Positions 1 to 8,037 of a DNA stretch of 64,000 nt are shown here, piece by piece (position 1 is the first letter of the stretch; each line of letters opens with the position of its first letter). The DNA lies in NCBI RefSeq assembly GCF_900109455.1, contig NZ_FOAG01000002.1, positions 1 through 64,000 of the forward strand. The letters are read 5' to 3'. The position numbers and the translations under genes are program-made. The stretch is from Roseovarius azorensis (GTDB lineage: Bacteria; Pseudomonadota; Alphaproteobacteria; Rhodobacterales; Rhodobacteraceae). The notes below the pieces were generated by a model that did no database searches, was not told the DNA's origin, and saw only the letters and a list, made by a program, of their open reading frames with translations.

Positions 1-2
1 CG

Positions 3-80
3 CTCGGCGACATCTGCGAGCTATTCGACCCGCTCGAATGCTGGAACTTCCTTAAAGCTGCAGGATATGCCTCAGATTAA
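3..80 (+). mobile_element. C-terminal end of an IS630-family transposase, cut by the window edge
   Basis: Reading frame 3 gives 25 residues ending in TAA, with an ECWNFLKAAGYASD tail. IS630-family transposases commonly end in an ECxNFFxxAGY pattern, so this is probably the last part of such a transposase whose body lies to the left of the window. The LysE gene on the other strand ends 13 bp downstream, so the right end of the element must lie between about 80 and 95 or be degraded. IS630 elements insert at TA, and a TA lies at 94-95 in the LysE stop codon, but I cannot define the terminal repeat. Confidence 0.6.
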
Positions 81-92
81 ATGCAAACCGCT

Positions 93-680
93 TTAGATCA
101 CCGCCATCCAGATCGCCACCGCCCCCAGCATCGCCGCCAGCCCGCGCCCCATCCACCGCGCCTGCGCCGGGCTGGACCAGAGCCGCGCCAGTTGGGCGCC
201 CAATGCCGCCCAGAGAACAAAGGCCAGCATGTTGTTGAGCGTGAACACCGTCGCCACGCCAATCACGCCCAGCCCCGGCGCCTCGGCAAACTGCGTGAAC
301 ATCAGCGCGATGATGACATAGGCCTTGGGGTTGAACAGCAGCAGCACGGCACCGCCGCCGAACCCCATCAACGGCGTCGTTTCCGTCCCGGACCGGATCG
401 CGCCCGCACGCCACAGGCCCGCCGCCAGCCACAGCACATAGGCGGCCCCGATCAGCTGCATCGCCCGCGCGATCCCCGGCAGCGCCGTCAGCGCCGCGCT
501 GAACCCCAGCCCGATCGCCAGCGTCACCGCCCATGTCGCCAGATGATAGCCCGCACTCGCAGGCCATGTCGCGGCCAGCCCCGCCCGCGCGCCCATCGCG
601 GCAAAGATCATGTTTCCCGGCCCCGGACTATAGGCAAGCGGCATCAGAAAGATCAGCAGGGCAATCGTTGTCTCGGTCAT
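93..680 (-). CDS. LysE/RhtB-family amino-acid exporter
   Basis: A 195-residue inner-membrane protein with about six hydrophobic segments. The N-terminal YSPGPGNMIFAAMGARAG stretch is the LysE/RhtB signature, and NPKAYVI in the middle is also typical of the family. Members export amino acids such as threonine, homoserine or lysine; the substrate cannot be read here. I start at the ATG at 680 (MTETTIALL), because the 13 residues before it in the open frame are polar and look untranslated. The gene lies downstream of ornithine decarboxylase on the same strand, separated by a strong hairpin at 754-785. It ends just inside the border with the transposase tail, so the last residues may have been changed by the insertion. 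Confidence 0.85.
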   Translation of the reverse strand: MTETTIALLIFLMPLAYSPGPGNMIFAAMGARAGLAATWPASAGYHLATWAVTLAIGLGFSAALTALPGIARAMQLIGAAYVLWLAAGLWRAGAIRSGTETTPLMGFGGGAVLLLFNPKAYVIIALMFTQFAEAPGLGVIGVATVFTLNNMLAFVLWAALGAQLARLWSSPAQARWMGRGLAAMLGAVAIWMAVI

Positions 681-753
681 GGCGCGGGGCTTTCCTTTTT
701 GCGCCAGTCTTGCCCGCATCCCGCCCGCCCGCGACCCGCTTCATGCGCAAACG

Positions 754-785
754 CGCAGGGCCCGGAGTGTTTTCCGGGCCCTGCG
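754..785 (-). terminator. Perfect 13-bp hairpin after ornithine decarboxylase
   Basis: CGCAGGGCCCGGA (754-766) is repeated exactly in inverse at 773-785 with a 6-nt loop. It sits 20 bp beyond the decarboxylase stop. On the minus strand it is followed by a short T run (CGTTTGC), so it is probably an intrinsic terminator or at least a transcript end. Confidence 0.7.
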
Positions 786-804
786 TCAATCCACCCGCGC
801 GATG

Positions 805-1977
805 TCAGATCACCACGACATCGAGCGGCGGAAAGCCGTTGAAACCTACCGAGGAATAGCTCGACGTATAGGCCCCGCAGTTGCGGATGATGATCCGGTC
901 GCCCGCCTGCAACCCGACGGGCAGCGCCACCGGGCGCTTTTCGTAGAGGACATCTGCGCTGTCGCACGACGGACCCGCCAGAATGCAGGGGCCGGTGCCT
1001 TCATGCGCGCGCTCGGTCAGGAACTGATAGCGGATCGCCTCGCCCTCCGTCTCGGCCAGCCCGGAGAACCGCCCGATGTCGAGATAGACCCAGCGGCACA
1101 GATCCTCATCGGATTTGCGGCTGACCAGCAGCACCTCGGCAGCGATCATGCCCGCCTCGGCAACCATGCCACGGCCCGGCTCGGCCATGATCCGCAAGGC
1201 GCCCGGAAAGCGCGGCTCGACCATCGCCATGACCTGCGCGGCATAGACCTGCGGCGCCTCGATCTCTTCGCCGTAAAAGGCGGGAAACCCGCCACCTATA
1301 TTGATGAGCGTCAGCGCATGACCCGCAGCGCACGCGCCCGCCCAGACAGCGGACACCTGATCCAGCGTCTCGCGCCACATTTCGGCGCGGCGCGTCTGGC
1401 TGCCGACGTGGAACGACAGGCCCACGGGATCGAGACCCAGCGCCACGGCGTGATCCATCAGCCCCACCGCACGCTCCGGCGCGCAGCCGAATTTGCGGCT
1501 CAGCGGCCAGTCGGCCCCGGTCGCCCCCACCAGAAGGCGAATATAGACCTGAGCGCCCGGCGCATGCAGCGCGATCTTTTCCAGTTCCATCTCGCTGTCG
1601 GCGGCAAAGAGCGTGATCCCCGCCTGATGCGCAAAGGCGATGTCGCTGGCGCGCTTCACGGTATTGCCGAACGAGATATGCTCGGGATGCGCGCCAAGGC
1701 TGAGACACAGCTCGATTTCCCCGCGCGATGCGGCGTCGAACCGGCTGCCTTCGGCCACCAGAACCTCGATGATCTCGCGCGCCGGATTGGCCTTGACCGC
1801 GTAATGGATATCGGCCCGGCCAAGGCCGGATTTCAGCGCGCGATACTGCCGCGCCACGGTGTCGCGGTGCAACACCAGCGTCGGTCGATCAAAATCGCGG
1901 CTGCGGATGAAATCGACGATGGGCGAAGGTGCGAAAACGGCATCACCGCCCGCAAGGGGGTTCACGTAGGCGTTCAT
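805..1977 (-). CDS. Ornithine/lysine-type decarboxylase, alanine-racemase fold
   Basis: A PLP enzyme of fold type III (390 aa) that decarboxylates ornithine, and possibly lysine or diaminobutyrate, to a diamine such as putrescine. The PLP lysine is in HYAVKANP (about residue 62). FHVGSQ near 185, NIGGGFP, the phosphate-binding EPGRGMV, and the catalytic cysteine in GPSCDSAD near 330 are all present. The length fits eukaryotic-type ODC. Two in-frame ATGs lie close together. GGAG abuts the first (1983), so I use the second (1977), which has six bases of spacing. A structured leader precedes the gene. The exact substrate is inferred only from the family. Confidence 0.88.
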   Translation of the reverse strand: MNAYVNPLAGGDAVFAPSPIVDFIRSRDFDRPTLVLHRDTVARQYRALKSGLGRADIHYAVKANPAREIIEVLVAEGSRFDAASRGEIELCLSLGAHPEHISFGNTVKRASDIAFAHQAGITLFAADSEMELEKIALHAPGAQVYIRLLVGATGADWPLSRKFGCAPERAVGLMDHAVALGLDPVGLSFHVGSQTRRAEMWRETLDQVSAVWAGACAAGHALTLINIGGGFPAFYGEEIEAPQVYAAQVMAMVEPRFPGALRIMAEPGRGMVAEAGMIAAEVLLVSRKSDEDLCRWVYLDIGRFSGLAETEGEAIRYQFLTERAHEGTGPCILAGPSCDSADVLYEKRPVALPVGLQAGDRIIIRNCGAYTSSYSSVGFNGFPPLDVVVI

Positions 1978-2135
1978 GGTCATCTCCGATCAGACCCGGG
2001 CTTTCACCCGACCAGTTCATAACAGGAGACGTTACCGTCGCTACGTAAACACTAGGCATTTGACTGCCGGCCAGAGGCGCGTGCGTTGGCGTCTATGATC
2101 GCGCATTTAAAACCGCACCCGGCACCGCGCAACAA
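1978..2135 (-). promoter_or_regulatory. Ornithine decarboxylase promoter and structured leader
   Basis: On the minus strand a -35 like TTGTTG (2130-2135) lies 17 bp from a -10 TTTTAA (2107-2112), giving a predicted leader of roughly 120 nt. The leader has a GACG-GTAA-CGTC tetraloop hairpin and a CGGG-TGAAAG-CCCG hairpin. A TCTCC downstream of the first hairpin can pair with the GGAGA Shine-Dalgarno just before the start, so the ribosome site could be masked. Alphaproteobacterial ornithine decarboxylase genes are known to carry a speF leader RNA; whether this is one needs a covariance-model search. Confidence 0.45.
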
Positions 2136-2190
2136 TTTTTTCATGTCGCGCGGAAATATTTTGCGCCCGCGTCACACCGGCCACGAAATA

Positions 2191-2213
2191 GGCCCGGAAA
2201 TCGCTTCCGGGCC
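2191..2213 (-). terminator. Hairpin downstream of trcR
   Basis: GGCCCGGAA (2191-2199) and TTCCGGGCC (2205-2213) form a perfect 9-bp stem with a 5-nt loop. It lies 29 bp after the trcR stop on the minus strand and is followed there by TATTTCG. A probable intrinsic terminator. Confidence 0.65.
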
Positions 2214-2242
2214 CTTGTTCCATGGCCACCGCGTGGCGGTGC

Positions 2243-3001
2243 TCAGCGGCTGGCGTCGTCGTCGTCATCCTCGTCGTCATCGGCATCCGGCAGGTTGAAG
2301 AAACTGTCGGCGTCGTATTCCTTCTCACGCTCCTGCGGGTGGTAATCCTGCCCCAGAGTGAAACTCTGCAGCCCCTCGATCGCGGTGGGAATGCGCGGCT
2401 CCGCCCCAGCGCCCAGACTCTGCTCGGTGCTGAGCAGCTTGCGCCGCTCGTCATCGCTCAGCGCCGCACCTTCCTTGGCCTTCTTGACCGCCGCGACCTG
2501 CACGGCGGCATCCAGTTCGGACTGCTTGCACAGGCCCAACGCGACCGGGTCGATGGGCTGCATGCTGGAAATGTTCCAATGCGTGCGCTCGCGAATCGAC
2601 TGGATGGTGGGCTTGGTCGTTCCGACCAGCCTGGCGATCTGGCTGTCGGCCAGTTCAGGATGGAATTTCACCAGCCACAGGATCGCATTGGGCCGGTCCT
2701 GACGCTTGCTGAGCGGGGTGTAGCGCGGCCCGCGCCGCTTTTCCTCGCCCTGGGCCGCGGCATAATGCTTGAGCTGCAGCTTGTGCAGCGGATCGGCCTG
2801 TGCCTTCTCGATCTCTTCCGCGCTCAGCTGGTTGTTGGCGATCGGGTCGAATCCCTTGACGCCGGCGGCCACATCGCCATCGGCAATACCCTGCACCTCC
2901 AGCTCATGCATGCCGCAGAAATCGGCGATCTGCTTGAAACTCAGTGTCGTGTTATCCACCAGCCAGACGGCGGTGGCCTTGGCCATGATCGGCTTTGACA
3001 T
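2243..3001 (-). CDS. trcR: TrcR/DUF1013 cell-cycle transcriptional regulator
   Basis: A 252-residue protein of the alphaproteobacteria-specific DUF1013 family, which genome annotation names cell cycle transcriptional regulator TrcR. The middle contains a helix-turn-helix-like stretch (LADSQIARLVGTTKPTIQSI, about residues 116-135), suggesting DNA binding. The C-terminus is a run of about ten aspartate and glutamate residues (DADDDEDDDDD), typical for this family. An AAGGAG ribosome site at 3011-3016 supports the ATG at 3001. It is monocistronic, with a hairpin after the stop. The regulatory targets are not visible here. Confidence 0.85.
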   Translation of the reverse strand: MSKPIMAKATAVWLVDNTTLSFKQIADFCGMHELEVQGIADGDVAAGVKGFDPIANNQLSAEEIEKAQADPLHKLQLKHYAAAQGEEKRRGPRYTPLSKRQDRPNAILWLVKFHPELADSQIARLVGTTKPTIQSIRERTHWNISSMQPIDPVALGLCKQSELDAAVQVAAVKKAKEGAALSDDERRKLLSTEQSLGAGAEPRIPTAIEGLQSFTLGQDYHPQEREKEYDADSFFNLPDADDDEDDDDDASR

Positions 3002-3213
3002 CTCTCAGGTCTCCTTTACCCAAAACTTCCCCGTCGCCTGAAAGGGCGGTTCCGGGCGGGCCGGAACGGGTTTCCATTGTCGGGGAACTTGGGTGTCATA
3101 TAATCGCCTGCACGGCAAAATGAAAGTGCAAAGAATGCAGGCCCGCTCTCGGGTTCACGCACAGCCCTTGTTTCTTCTTGGCAAAAATACCCGAATCCCG
3201 CCCGCGCCGCGCG

Positions 3214-3762
3214 TCACAGCGCCCGCAGCACCAGCACCACGATCACCACCGGCACCAGAACCGCGTGCAACACGTGATCGAACCAGTTGCTGCTGCCCCA
3301 GCCCATGACCCAGAGCGCCTGACCCAGCACCGCCACCAGCGGCAGAAACAGACTGCCCGACCAGAACCCGTAGGCGCAGACTGCCAGCACCATCGCCGCC
3401 ACCGGCACAGGCGCATAGCCCAGCCGGTAGAGATCGGCCGGCACCACCCCCATCGCCGAGGCGAGAAATACCAGATAGGCTAGCAGAAACAGCACCAGTT
3501 CCGCCGTGCCAAAGGGCAGCACCGGCACGCCCCACCCCGCCGCCAAATGCCGCAGCGCCAGCGCGGGCAGCATGACACCCAGGGGCGAGAGCAGCGCCAT
3601 CGCCCCCGCTACCGGCAGCCAGCCGCGCGCGAGAAGCACCAGCCCCACCATCCCAAGCGCCACCGCGGTCGCCACCGGCGGCGCGGTCACGGACCCGCCC
3701 AGCGCAAACCCCGCCCAGCCCAGCACGATCGCCAGCGCCAGCCAGTCCAGAACCCCGGTCAT
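3214..3762 (-). CDS. Small hydrophobic membrane protein, partner of the BNR protein
   Basis: A 182-residue protein that is almost entirely hydrophobic, with about six predicted membrane helices and few charged residues. I do not recognise a characterised family. The start is fixed by an ATGA overlap with the upstream sialidase-like gene (3759-3762), so the two are almost certainly translated together. A common function, for example anchoring or exporting something acted on by the BNR protein, is only an inference. The protein ends in VLVLRAL. Confidence 0.6.
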   Translation of the reverse strand: MTGVLDWLALAIVLGWAGFALGGSVTAPPVATAVALGMVGLVLLARGWLPVAGAMALLSPLGVMLPALALRHLAAGWGVPVLPFGTAELVLFLLAYLVFLASAMGVVPADLYRLGYAPVPVAAMVLAVCAYGFWSGSLFLPLVAVLGQALWVMGWGSSNWFDHVLHAVLVPVVIVVLVLRAL

Positions 3763-4880
3763 CGCGCCGCCACCCATGCCGCGGTGAACAGATGCGCCAC
3801 GATCCCCCGCTTGTTGCCGGTGGAATAGACCAGCACGATATCCTCGCCCGCGCGCCGCAGCATCGGATAGCGCAGCGCGCCCTCGCCCTCGCCCTCGAAG
3901 CGATGCACCGCGCGCCATGTCGCACCCTCATCCGCGCTGACCGACAGGATCAGCGCCGCCGGGGCCTCGGGATCGTCATTGCCCGCCATCAGAAGCTGCC
4001 CGTCGCCCAGGTTGAGAACCGCCACCGACGCGCTCGGGTTGGCGATGGCACTGCGCTCCGCCTCGGACCAGCTCTGGCCGCCATCTGTTGTCCGGCTGAT
4101 CCACAAGACATTGCTGCGGTCGAAATCGCGCAGGAAGGCCACCGCGCGCCGCACGTCGAGCGGCACGATCATCGGCTGAATGACCTTGGCGCCGCGCGCG
4201 CCGATGCGCCGCTGATCGCGCACCCTGCCCGCCGCATCGAACCGCACCAGCGCGCCATAGGTCGGCCCCATCTCGAAATAGGCGGGCAGGGCGTGGCTGC
4301 CATCCGCATAGGCCAGCATCGGCGATTTCACCAGAAAGGAACGGTTGAGCAGCGGCGAGAGGTTGAGCTTGCGCGCGCTGACCGGACCCTGCGCGCCCAT
4401 CTCGACATCCGCGACCGCCGCCATCGCCCAGCCGCCCAGCGAAACCGGCGTGGTGAACAGATGCCCCGGCGCGGCCTCGTTCTCGATGGTATTGCCCAGC
4501 GTCACCACCAGTTGCCCCGGCGCGAACGCTTCTGACAGCGCGTCGCGCGTCAGAATCCTGCCAGGCTGCGATACCTGCCAGCCCTCGTCCCGCCACCGCA
4601 TCCGGGCGCCGTGAATATCCACGTCCGGCTGCGCCTCGGCCGATCCCTGAAACCAGATCACGTCAAACCCGCCGTCCCGCGTGACAATGGCTGGCGAATG
4701 CGCCTGTCCCTCGGTCACGCGATGATCCAGCAATGTCTCAAAGCGTGGCACGCCGTCCGCCGCCAGCGGCGCGGGCATCGCGAATCGCCAGTCCGGCGGC
4801 ACGTCGCGCCGGATCGCCACCACGCTCAGACCAAGGCTGAGCGCCGCCAATGCGAGGATCGCCAGAGACACCGCGCCCAA
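3759..4880 (-). CDS. Sialidase-like BNR/Asp-box beta-propeller protein
   Basis: A 373-residue protein with an N-terminal hydrophobic signal or anchor (about residues 1-23) and a predicted periplasmic six-bladed propeller. At least two Asp-boxes are visible, SRTTDGGQSW and SVSADEGATW, which define the BNR/sialidase superfamily. It resembles the BNR_2-type 'predicted neuraminidase' family of proteobacteria. That resemblance does not prove sialidase activity. Translation appears to start at TTG (4880), because AAGGTGG at the end of the upstream oxidoreductase lies at the right distance. It overlaps the following membrane-protein gene by 4 bp. Confidence 0.7.
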   Translation of the reverse strand: MGAVSLAILALAALSLGLSVVAIRRDVPPDWRFAMPAPLAADGVPRFETLLDHRVTEGQAHSPAIVTRDGGFDVIWFQGSAEAQPDVDIHGARMRWRDEGWQVSQPGRILTRDALSEAFAPGQLVVTLGNTIENEAAPGHLFTTPVSLGGWAMAAVADVEMGAQGPVSARKLNLSPLLNRSFLVKSPMLAYADGSHALPAYFEMGPTYGALVRFDAAGRVRDQRRIGARGAKVIQPMIVPLDVRRAVAFLRDFDRSNVLWISRTTDGGQSWSEAERSAIANPSASVAVLNLGDGQLLMAGNDDPEAPAALILSVSADEGATWRAVHRFEGEGEGALRYPMLRRAGEDIVLVYSTGNKRGIVAHLFTAAWVAAR

Positions 4881-4881
4881 A

Positions 4882-5865
4882 TCAGCCCACCTTCAGAACG
4901 ATCTTGCCGATATGTCCGCTCGATTCCAGCCGCGCATGGGCGGCGGCGGCCTCGGTCAGGGGAAATTCGGAATCCATCACCGGCGCGATCCGGCCCGCGT
5001 CGAGCAACGGCCAGACATGCGCGCGCAGGGCGTCCGCAATCCGCGCCTTGGCCAGATCGCTCTGCGGGCGTAGGGTGCTGCCGGTGATCGTCAGCCGCCG
5101 CACCATCACCTGCGCGAAATTCAGCTCGACCTTGGGCCCTTGCAGGAACGCGATCTGCACCAGCCGCCCGTCGTCCGCCAGCGCCCTGACGTTGCGCGGC
5201 AGGTAATCGCCGCCAACCATGTCGAGAATCAGATCGGCGCCGCCTTCGGCAAGGATCGCCTCGACGAAATCCGCCTCACGGTAATTGATGGCGCGCTCAG
5301 CCCCCAGCCGCTCGCAAACCCTGCATTTCGCGTCCGACCCGGCGGTGGCAAAGACCCGCGCGCCAAAGACATGCGCCAGTTGAATGGCCGTGGTGCCGAT
5401 GCCGCTCGATCCGCCATGCACCAGAAACCGCTCGCCGGCCTTCAGCGCGCCGCGCTGAAACACGTTCGACCAGACGGTAAAGAAGGTCTCGGGCAGGCAG
5501 GCCGCCTCTTTCAGCCCCATGCCAGCGGGCACGGGCAGGCAGTGCGCGGCAGGGGTGGCCACGTATTCCGCGTAACCGCCACCGGGCAGCAGGGCGCAGA
5601 CCCGGTCGCCCACCTGCCATTCGCTGACTCCCGCCCCGCAGGCCACGATCTCGCCCGCGCCCTCCAGCCCCGGCAGATCCGAGGCGGTCGGCGGCGGCGC
5701 ATAGAGTCCGGCCCGCTGCAGCGCGTCAGGCCGGTTCACCCCGGCCCAGGCCAGCCGGATCACCACCTCGCCCGTGCGCGGCGCGGGCACGGGCCGCGTC
5801 GCGGGTTGCAACACCTCGGGGCCACCGGCCTTTGTGATCTCGACCGCCCGCATCGTTTCGTTCAT
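4882..5865 (-). CDS. NAD(P)H:quinone oxidoreductase, MDR/zeta-crystallin type
   Basis: A 327-residue medium-chain dehydrogenase/reductase. It has the GroES-like N-terminal half (PGLEGAGEIVACG near 65) and a Rossmann half with HGGSSGIGTTAIQLA near 150. The zinc ligands of alcohol dehydrogenases are missing, as expected for the zinc-free quinone oxidoreductase branch, which reduces quinones or similar electrophiles with NADPH. The stop is 1 bp from the start of the sialidase-like gene, and the start lies 13 bp after the COQ9 stop. The four minus-strand genes from 6571 to 3214 therefore look like one operon. Confidence 0.87.
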   Translation of the reverse strand: MNETMRAVEITKAGGPEVLQPATRPVPAPRTGEVVIRLAWAGVNRPDALQRAGLYAPPPTASDLPGLEGAGEIVACGAGVSEWQVGDRVCALLPGGGYAEYVATPAAHCLPVPAGMGLKEAACLPETFFTVWSNVFQRGALKAGERFLVHGGSSGIGTTAIQLAHVFGARVFATAGSDAKCRVCERLGAERAINYREADFVEAILAEGGADLILDMVGGDYLPRNVRALADDGRLVQIAFLQGPKVELNFAQVMVRRLTITGSTLRPQSDLAKARIADALRAHVWPLLDAGRIAPVMDSEFPLTEAAAAHARLESSGHIGKIVLKVG

Positions 5866-5878
5866 ATCGTTTCCTACC

Positions 5879-6571
5879 CTATTTCGGCCCGTTCCAGCGC
5901 CCCGGCATGCCTGTGTGCTGCGCGCCCTGCGGCGCGCGGATACGGCTCAGCACGCCGCTGAACGGCCCCGCCATCAACCCCGCCAGCATCCGGTTGTCGC
6001 GCGCCTGCGCCTTGAGCTTTTCGATCTGCATCACATCCTCGATCCGGCGATCCAGAAAGGCCCATGTGCGCGCATGGCCCTCACTGCCGTCGCCCAGCCA
6101 GTAAAGCACGGTCGCGCCGTAAACCGCCGACAGCGTCGCGCGCTTGGTGTACCAGTTCACATCGTCCGATGTATCCCCCAATGCGGTCCAGATACAATCA
6201 CATGTGCGCCAGACCGCCCGCGCCCCGTCGGCGGCATAGGGCGGCAGCGAAAACAACGTCATCCCGCGCCGCACCAGTTCGCGATCCTCGACCGCCTCCA
6301 GCCGCGCGCGCACGGCAAAGGCCACCCGGTCGCGAAAGCGCAGGGCGCCCAGATCGGTCTCCTGCAACCGCGCAAGCATCGTCCGATCACCCTCTTCGTG
6401 ATAGGCCAGCGCCAGATCGACAGCCCCCCGCGGACAGACCGCCGCCACCAGCCCGGGCGCTATACCGGCGTCGTCCGCGGCGGCGCGCAACGTCGCCTCG
6501 CTCCAGCCGTCGAACGGCACATGCGGCTTGGCCGCCGCCAGCAAACGGGTCATCAGATCGGGATCGGACAT
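5879..6571 (-). CDS. COQ9-family ubiquinone biosynthesis protein
   Basis: A 230-residue homologue of COQ9, a lipid-binding TetR-fold protein that supports ubiquinone synthesis, in mitochondria by assisting COQ7 hydroxylase. The VNWYTKRATLSAVYGATVLYW segment (about residues 140-160) is the most conserved family motif. Of three nearby ATGs I choose 6571, because GAGAGGAA sits seven bases upstream. The gene leads an apparent operon that includes a quinone oxidoreductase, which fits quinone metabolism. It is divergent from rpsU. Confidence 0.85.
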   Translation of the reverse strand: MSDPDLMTRLLAAAKPHVPFDGWSEATLRAAADDAGIAPGLVAAVCPRGAVDLALAYHEEGDRTMLARLQETDLGALRFRDRVAFAVRARLEAVEDRELVRRGMTLFSLPPYAADGARAVWRTCDCIWTALGDTSDDVNWYTKRATLSAVYGATVLYWLGDGSEGHARTWAFLDRRIEDVMQIEKLKAQARDNRMLAGLMAGPFSGVLSRIRAPQGAQHTGMPGRWNGPK

Positions 6572-6660
6572 CGGCATTTCCTCTCTGCCGCGCAGCCTAG
6601 ACAAATCCGGGGCGCTTTGCTATACGGCCACTTCCTGCAATCTCTTGCAACTTTAACTTA

Positions 6661-6678
6661 GGAAGGTGGTGACACCAC
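6661..6678 (+). promoter_or_regulatory. Hairpin at the rpsU ribosome-binding site
   Basis: The rpsU Shine-Dalgarno GGAAGG (6661-6666) runs directly into a small inverted repeat. It can fold as GGTG-GTGA-CACC (6665-6676) with a GNRA-type tetraloop, ending two bases before the ATG at 6679. This would partly occlude initiation, so translational control of S21 is possible. Confidence 0.4.
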
Positions 6679-6885
6679 ATGCAGGTTAGTGTTCGCGACA
6701 ACAATGTCGATCAGGCGCTCCGCGCCCTGAAGAAAAAACTGCAGCGCGAAGGCGTTTTTCGTGAAATGAAGCTCAAGCAGCATTTCGAAAAACCCTCCGA
6801 GAAGAAAGCGCGCGAGAAGGCCGAGGCGATTCGCCGTGCCCGGAAACTGGCACGCAAGAAAGCGCAGCGCGAAGGCATGCTCTGA
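6679..6885 (+). CDS. rpsU: 30S ribosomal protein S21
   Basis: A 68-residue basic protein matching bS21 along its length: [20 protein letters not shown] at the N-terminus and an Arg/Lys-rich helical tail ([20 protein letters not shown]). It binds the 30S platform near the anti-Shine-Dalgarno and helps initiation. It is transcribed alone, with a hairpin at its ribosome site and an intrinsic terminator at 6922-6957. COQ9 is divergent. Confidence 0.97.
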   Translation: MQVSVRDNNVDQALRALKKKLQREGVFREMKLKQHFEKPSEKKAREKAEAIRRARKLARKKAQREGML

Positions 6886-6921
6886 GAGCGCTCCGCGCAG
6901 TTTTTTGCGGCACGATTGACG

Positions 6922-6957
6922 ACCCCCGGGCGGATGCTTCGGGGGTTTGTCGTTTTC
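6922..6957 (+). terminator. rpsU intrinsic terminator
   Basis: ACCCCCG (6922-6928) pairs with CGGGGGT (6940-6946), followed by TTTGTCGTTTT. It lies 37 bp beyond the rpsU stop. Confidence 0.85.
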
Positions 6958-7039
6958 GGGCCATGGCTCACGAAAGTTTGCAATGCCATGCCGGGCCGGG
7001 ATGCTACCCTCGGGGCGTGGCAAGAGGAGGCTCGGACCA

Positions 7040-7669
7040 ATGGCGAACGATCCGCAGCAGACACCCCGCCGCCGGTTTCTGGGTTACCTTTCCGGCCTTG
7101 TCGGCATCGGCCTGATGGCGCGGCCCGCCCATGCCGTGACCCCGACACCGCCGCAGACCGAAGGCCCGTTCTACCCCACCCGCCCGATGCGGTTCGACGA
7201 TGTGGACAATGATCTCGTCCGGGTCGCCGGGGCGGTCCGCGAGGCCGGCGGACAGATCCTCCGGCTGACCGGCCGGGTGCTTGACCGGAACGGCAAACCC
7301 GTGCCGGGGGCAAGGGTCGAAATCTGGCAATGCGACGTGAACGGCCGCTACATGCATACGGCCGACCGGGGCGGTCGCCCGCGCGACATGGCCTTCCAGG
7401 GCTTTGGGCATGACATCACCGACGACGAGGGGCGCTATCGCTTTCGCACGATTGCCCCGGTGCCCTATCCGGGCCGGACGCCGCATGTTCACGTCAAGAT
7501 CCTGACGAACCGCCGGGAACTTACAACCCAGCTCTATATCGCGGGCGACCCACGAAACCTCAGGGACGGTATTTTCCGGCGGCTGTCCGCAGCGGAACGG
7601 CAGGCCGTGGAAATGCGGTTCAGGGAGACTGATGAGGGCCTGCGCACGGAAGTCGATCTTGTGATCTGA
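7040..7669 (+). CDS. Exported intradiol ring-cleavage dioxygenase (protocatechuate 3,4-dioxygenase-like)
   Basis: A 209-residue protein with a twin-arginine signal (RRRFLGYLSG, residues 10-19, cleavage after AHA) and an intradiol dioxygenase core. The non-haem Fe(III) ligands are visible: the tyrosine in NGRYMH, the tyrosine in PVPYPG, and the two histidines in TPHVHVK. GPFYPTRP near the mature N-terminus is also typical. The family opens catechol rings with O2. Exported forms with this short architecture have no firm substrate. AAGAGGAGG at 7022-7030 fixes the ATG at 7040. It is monocistronic, with a hairpin at 7710-7730. Confidence 0.85.
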   Translation: MANDPQQTPRRRFLGYLSGLVGIGLMARPAHAVTPTPPQTEGPFYPTRPMRFDDVDNDLVRVAGAVREAGGQILRLTGRVLDRNGKPVPGARVEIWQCDVNGRYMHTADRGGRPRDMAFQGFGHDITDDEGRYRFRTIAPVPYPGRTPHVHVKILTNRRELTTQLYIAGDPRNLRDGIFRRLSAAERQAVEMRFRETDEGLRTEVDLVI

Positions 7670-7709
7670 CGCCACGCCGACACGCACGATGCCCGAGGCA
7701 GAACCGTCA

Positions 7710-7730
7710 GGGCCCGCACCATGCGGGCCC
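7710..7730 (+). terminator. Hairpin after the dioxygenase gene
   Basis: GGGCCCGCA (7710-7718) and TGCGGGCCC (7722-7730) make a 9-bp stem with a CCA loop, 40 bp past the dioxygenase stop. There is no clear T run. It is one arm of the 25-bp direct repeat. Confidence 0.5.
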
Positions 7731-7860
7731 CCGGACTGCTGACAAAGGCCGGGGCGGGATACACTGACCGATCCCGAACCCCGGATGGGGCTAGACAGGA
7801 CTCGGGTGGCGCACGCCTGATGCGCTGCCGGGAACGGTCGGGGGGTGTGACCTCTCCCGG

Positions 7861-7886
7861 ATGACATGTCATATATGACATGTCAT
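7861..7886. promoter_or_regulatory. Tandem palindromes, candidate operator
   Basis: ATGACATGTCAT, itself a perfect 12-bp palindrome, occurs twice (7861-7872 and 7875-7886) separated by AT, so the whole 26 bp is also palindromic. This is the layout of two dimer-binding sites on adjacent turns of the helix. No start codon of a recognisable gene lies nearby on either strand. Confidence 0.5.
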
Positions 7887-8037
7887 GGCGGGCAGGTGCC
7901 AAAGATCGGGGCCAAAAGGTCAGGGCCGGGGGCACCGAACGCTCCAGGTCCGGGAGCGCGCAGGCAGGATCAGCGCTGCTGACGTCTGACGCGCCGGTCC
8001 CCTGTCGGAAACAGCGGCGGGTTTGTCACCAATCTCA

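Noticed and set aside
2945-2960. TTATCCACC as a DnaA box
   Set aside because: Single, one mismatch and inside the trcR coding region; no origin features nearby.
7534-7935. A 133-codon minus-strand frame across the gene-free stretch
   Set aside because: Half of it is antisense to the dioxygenase and no ribosome site or family pattern is visible.
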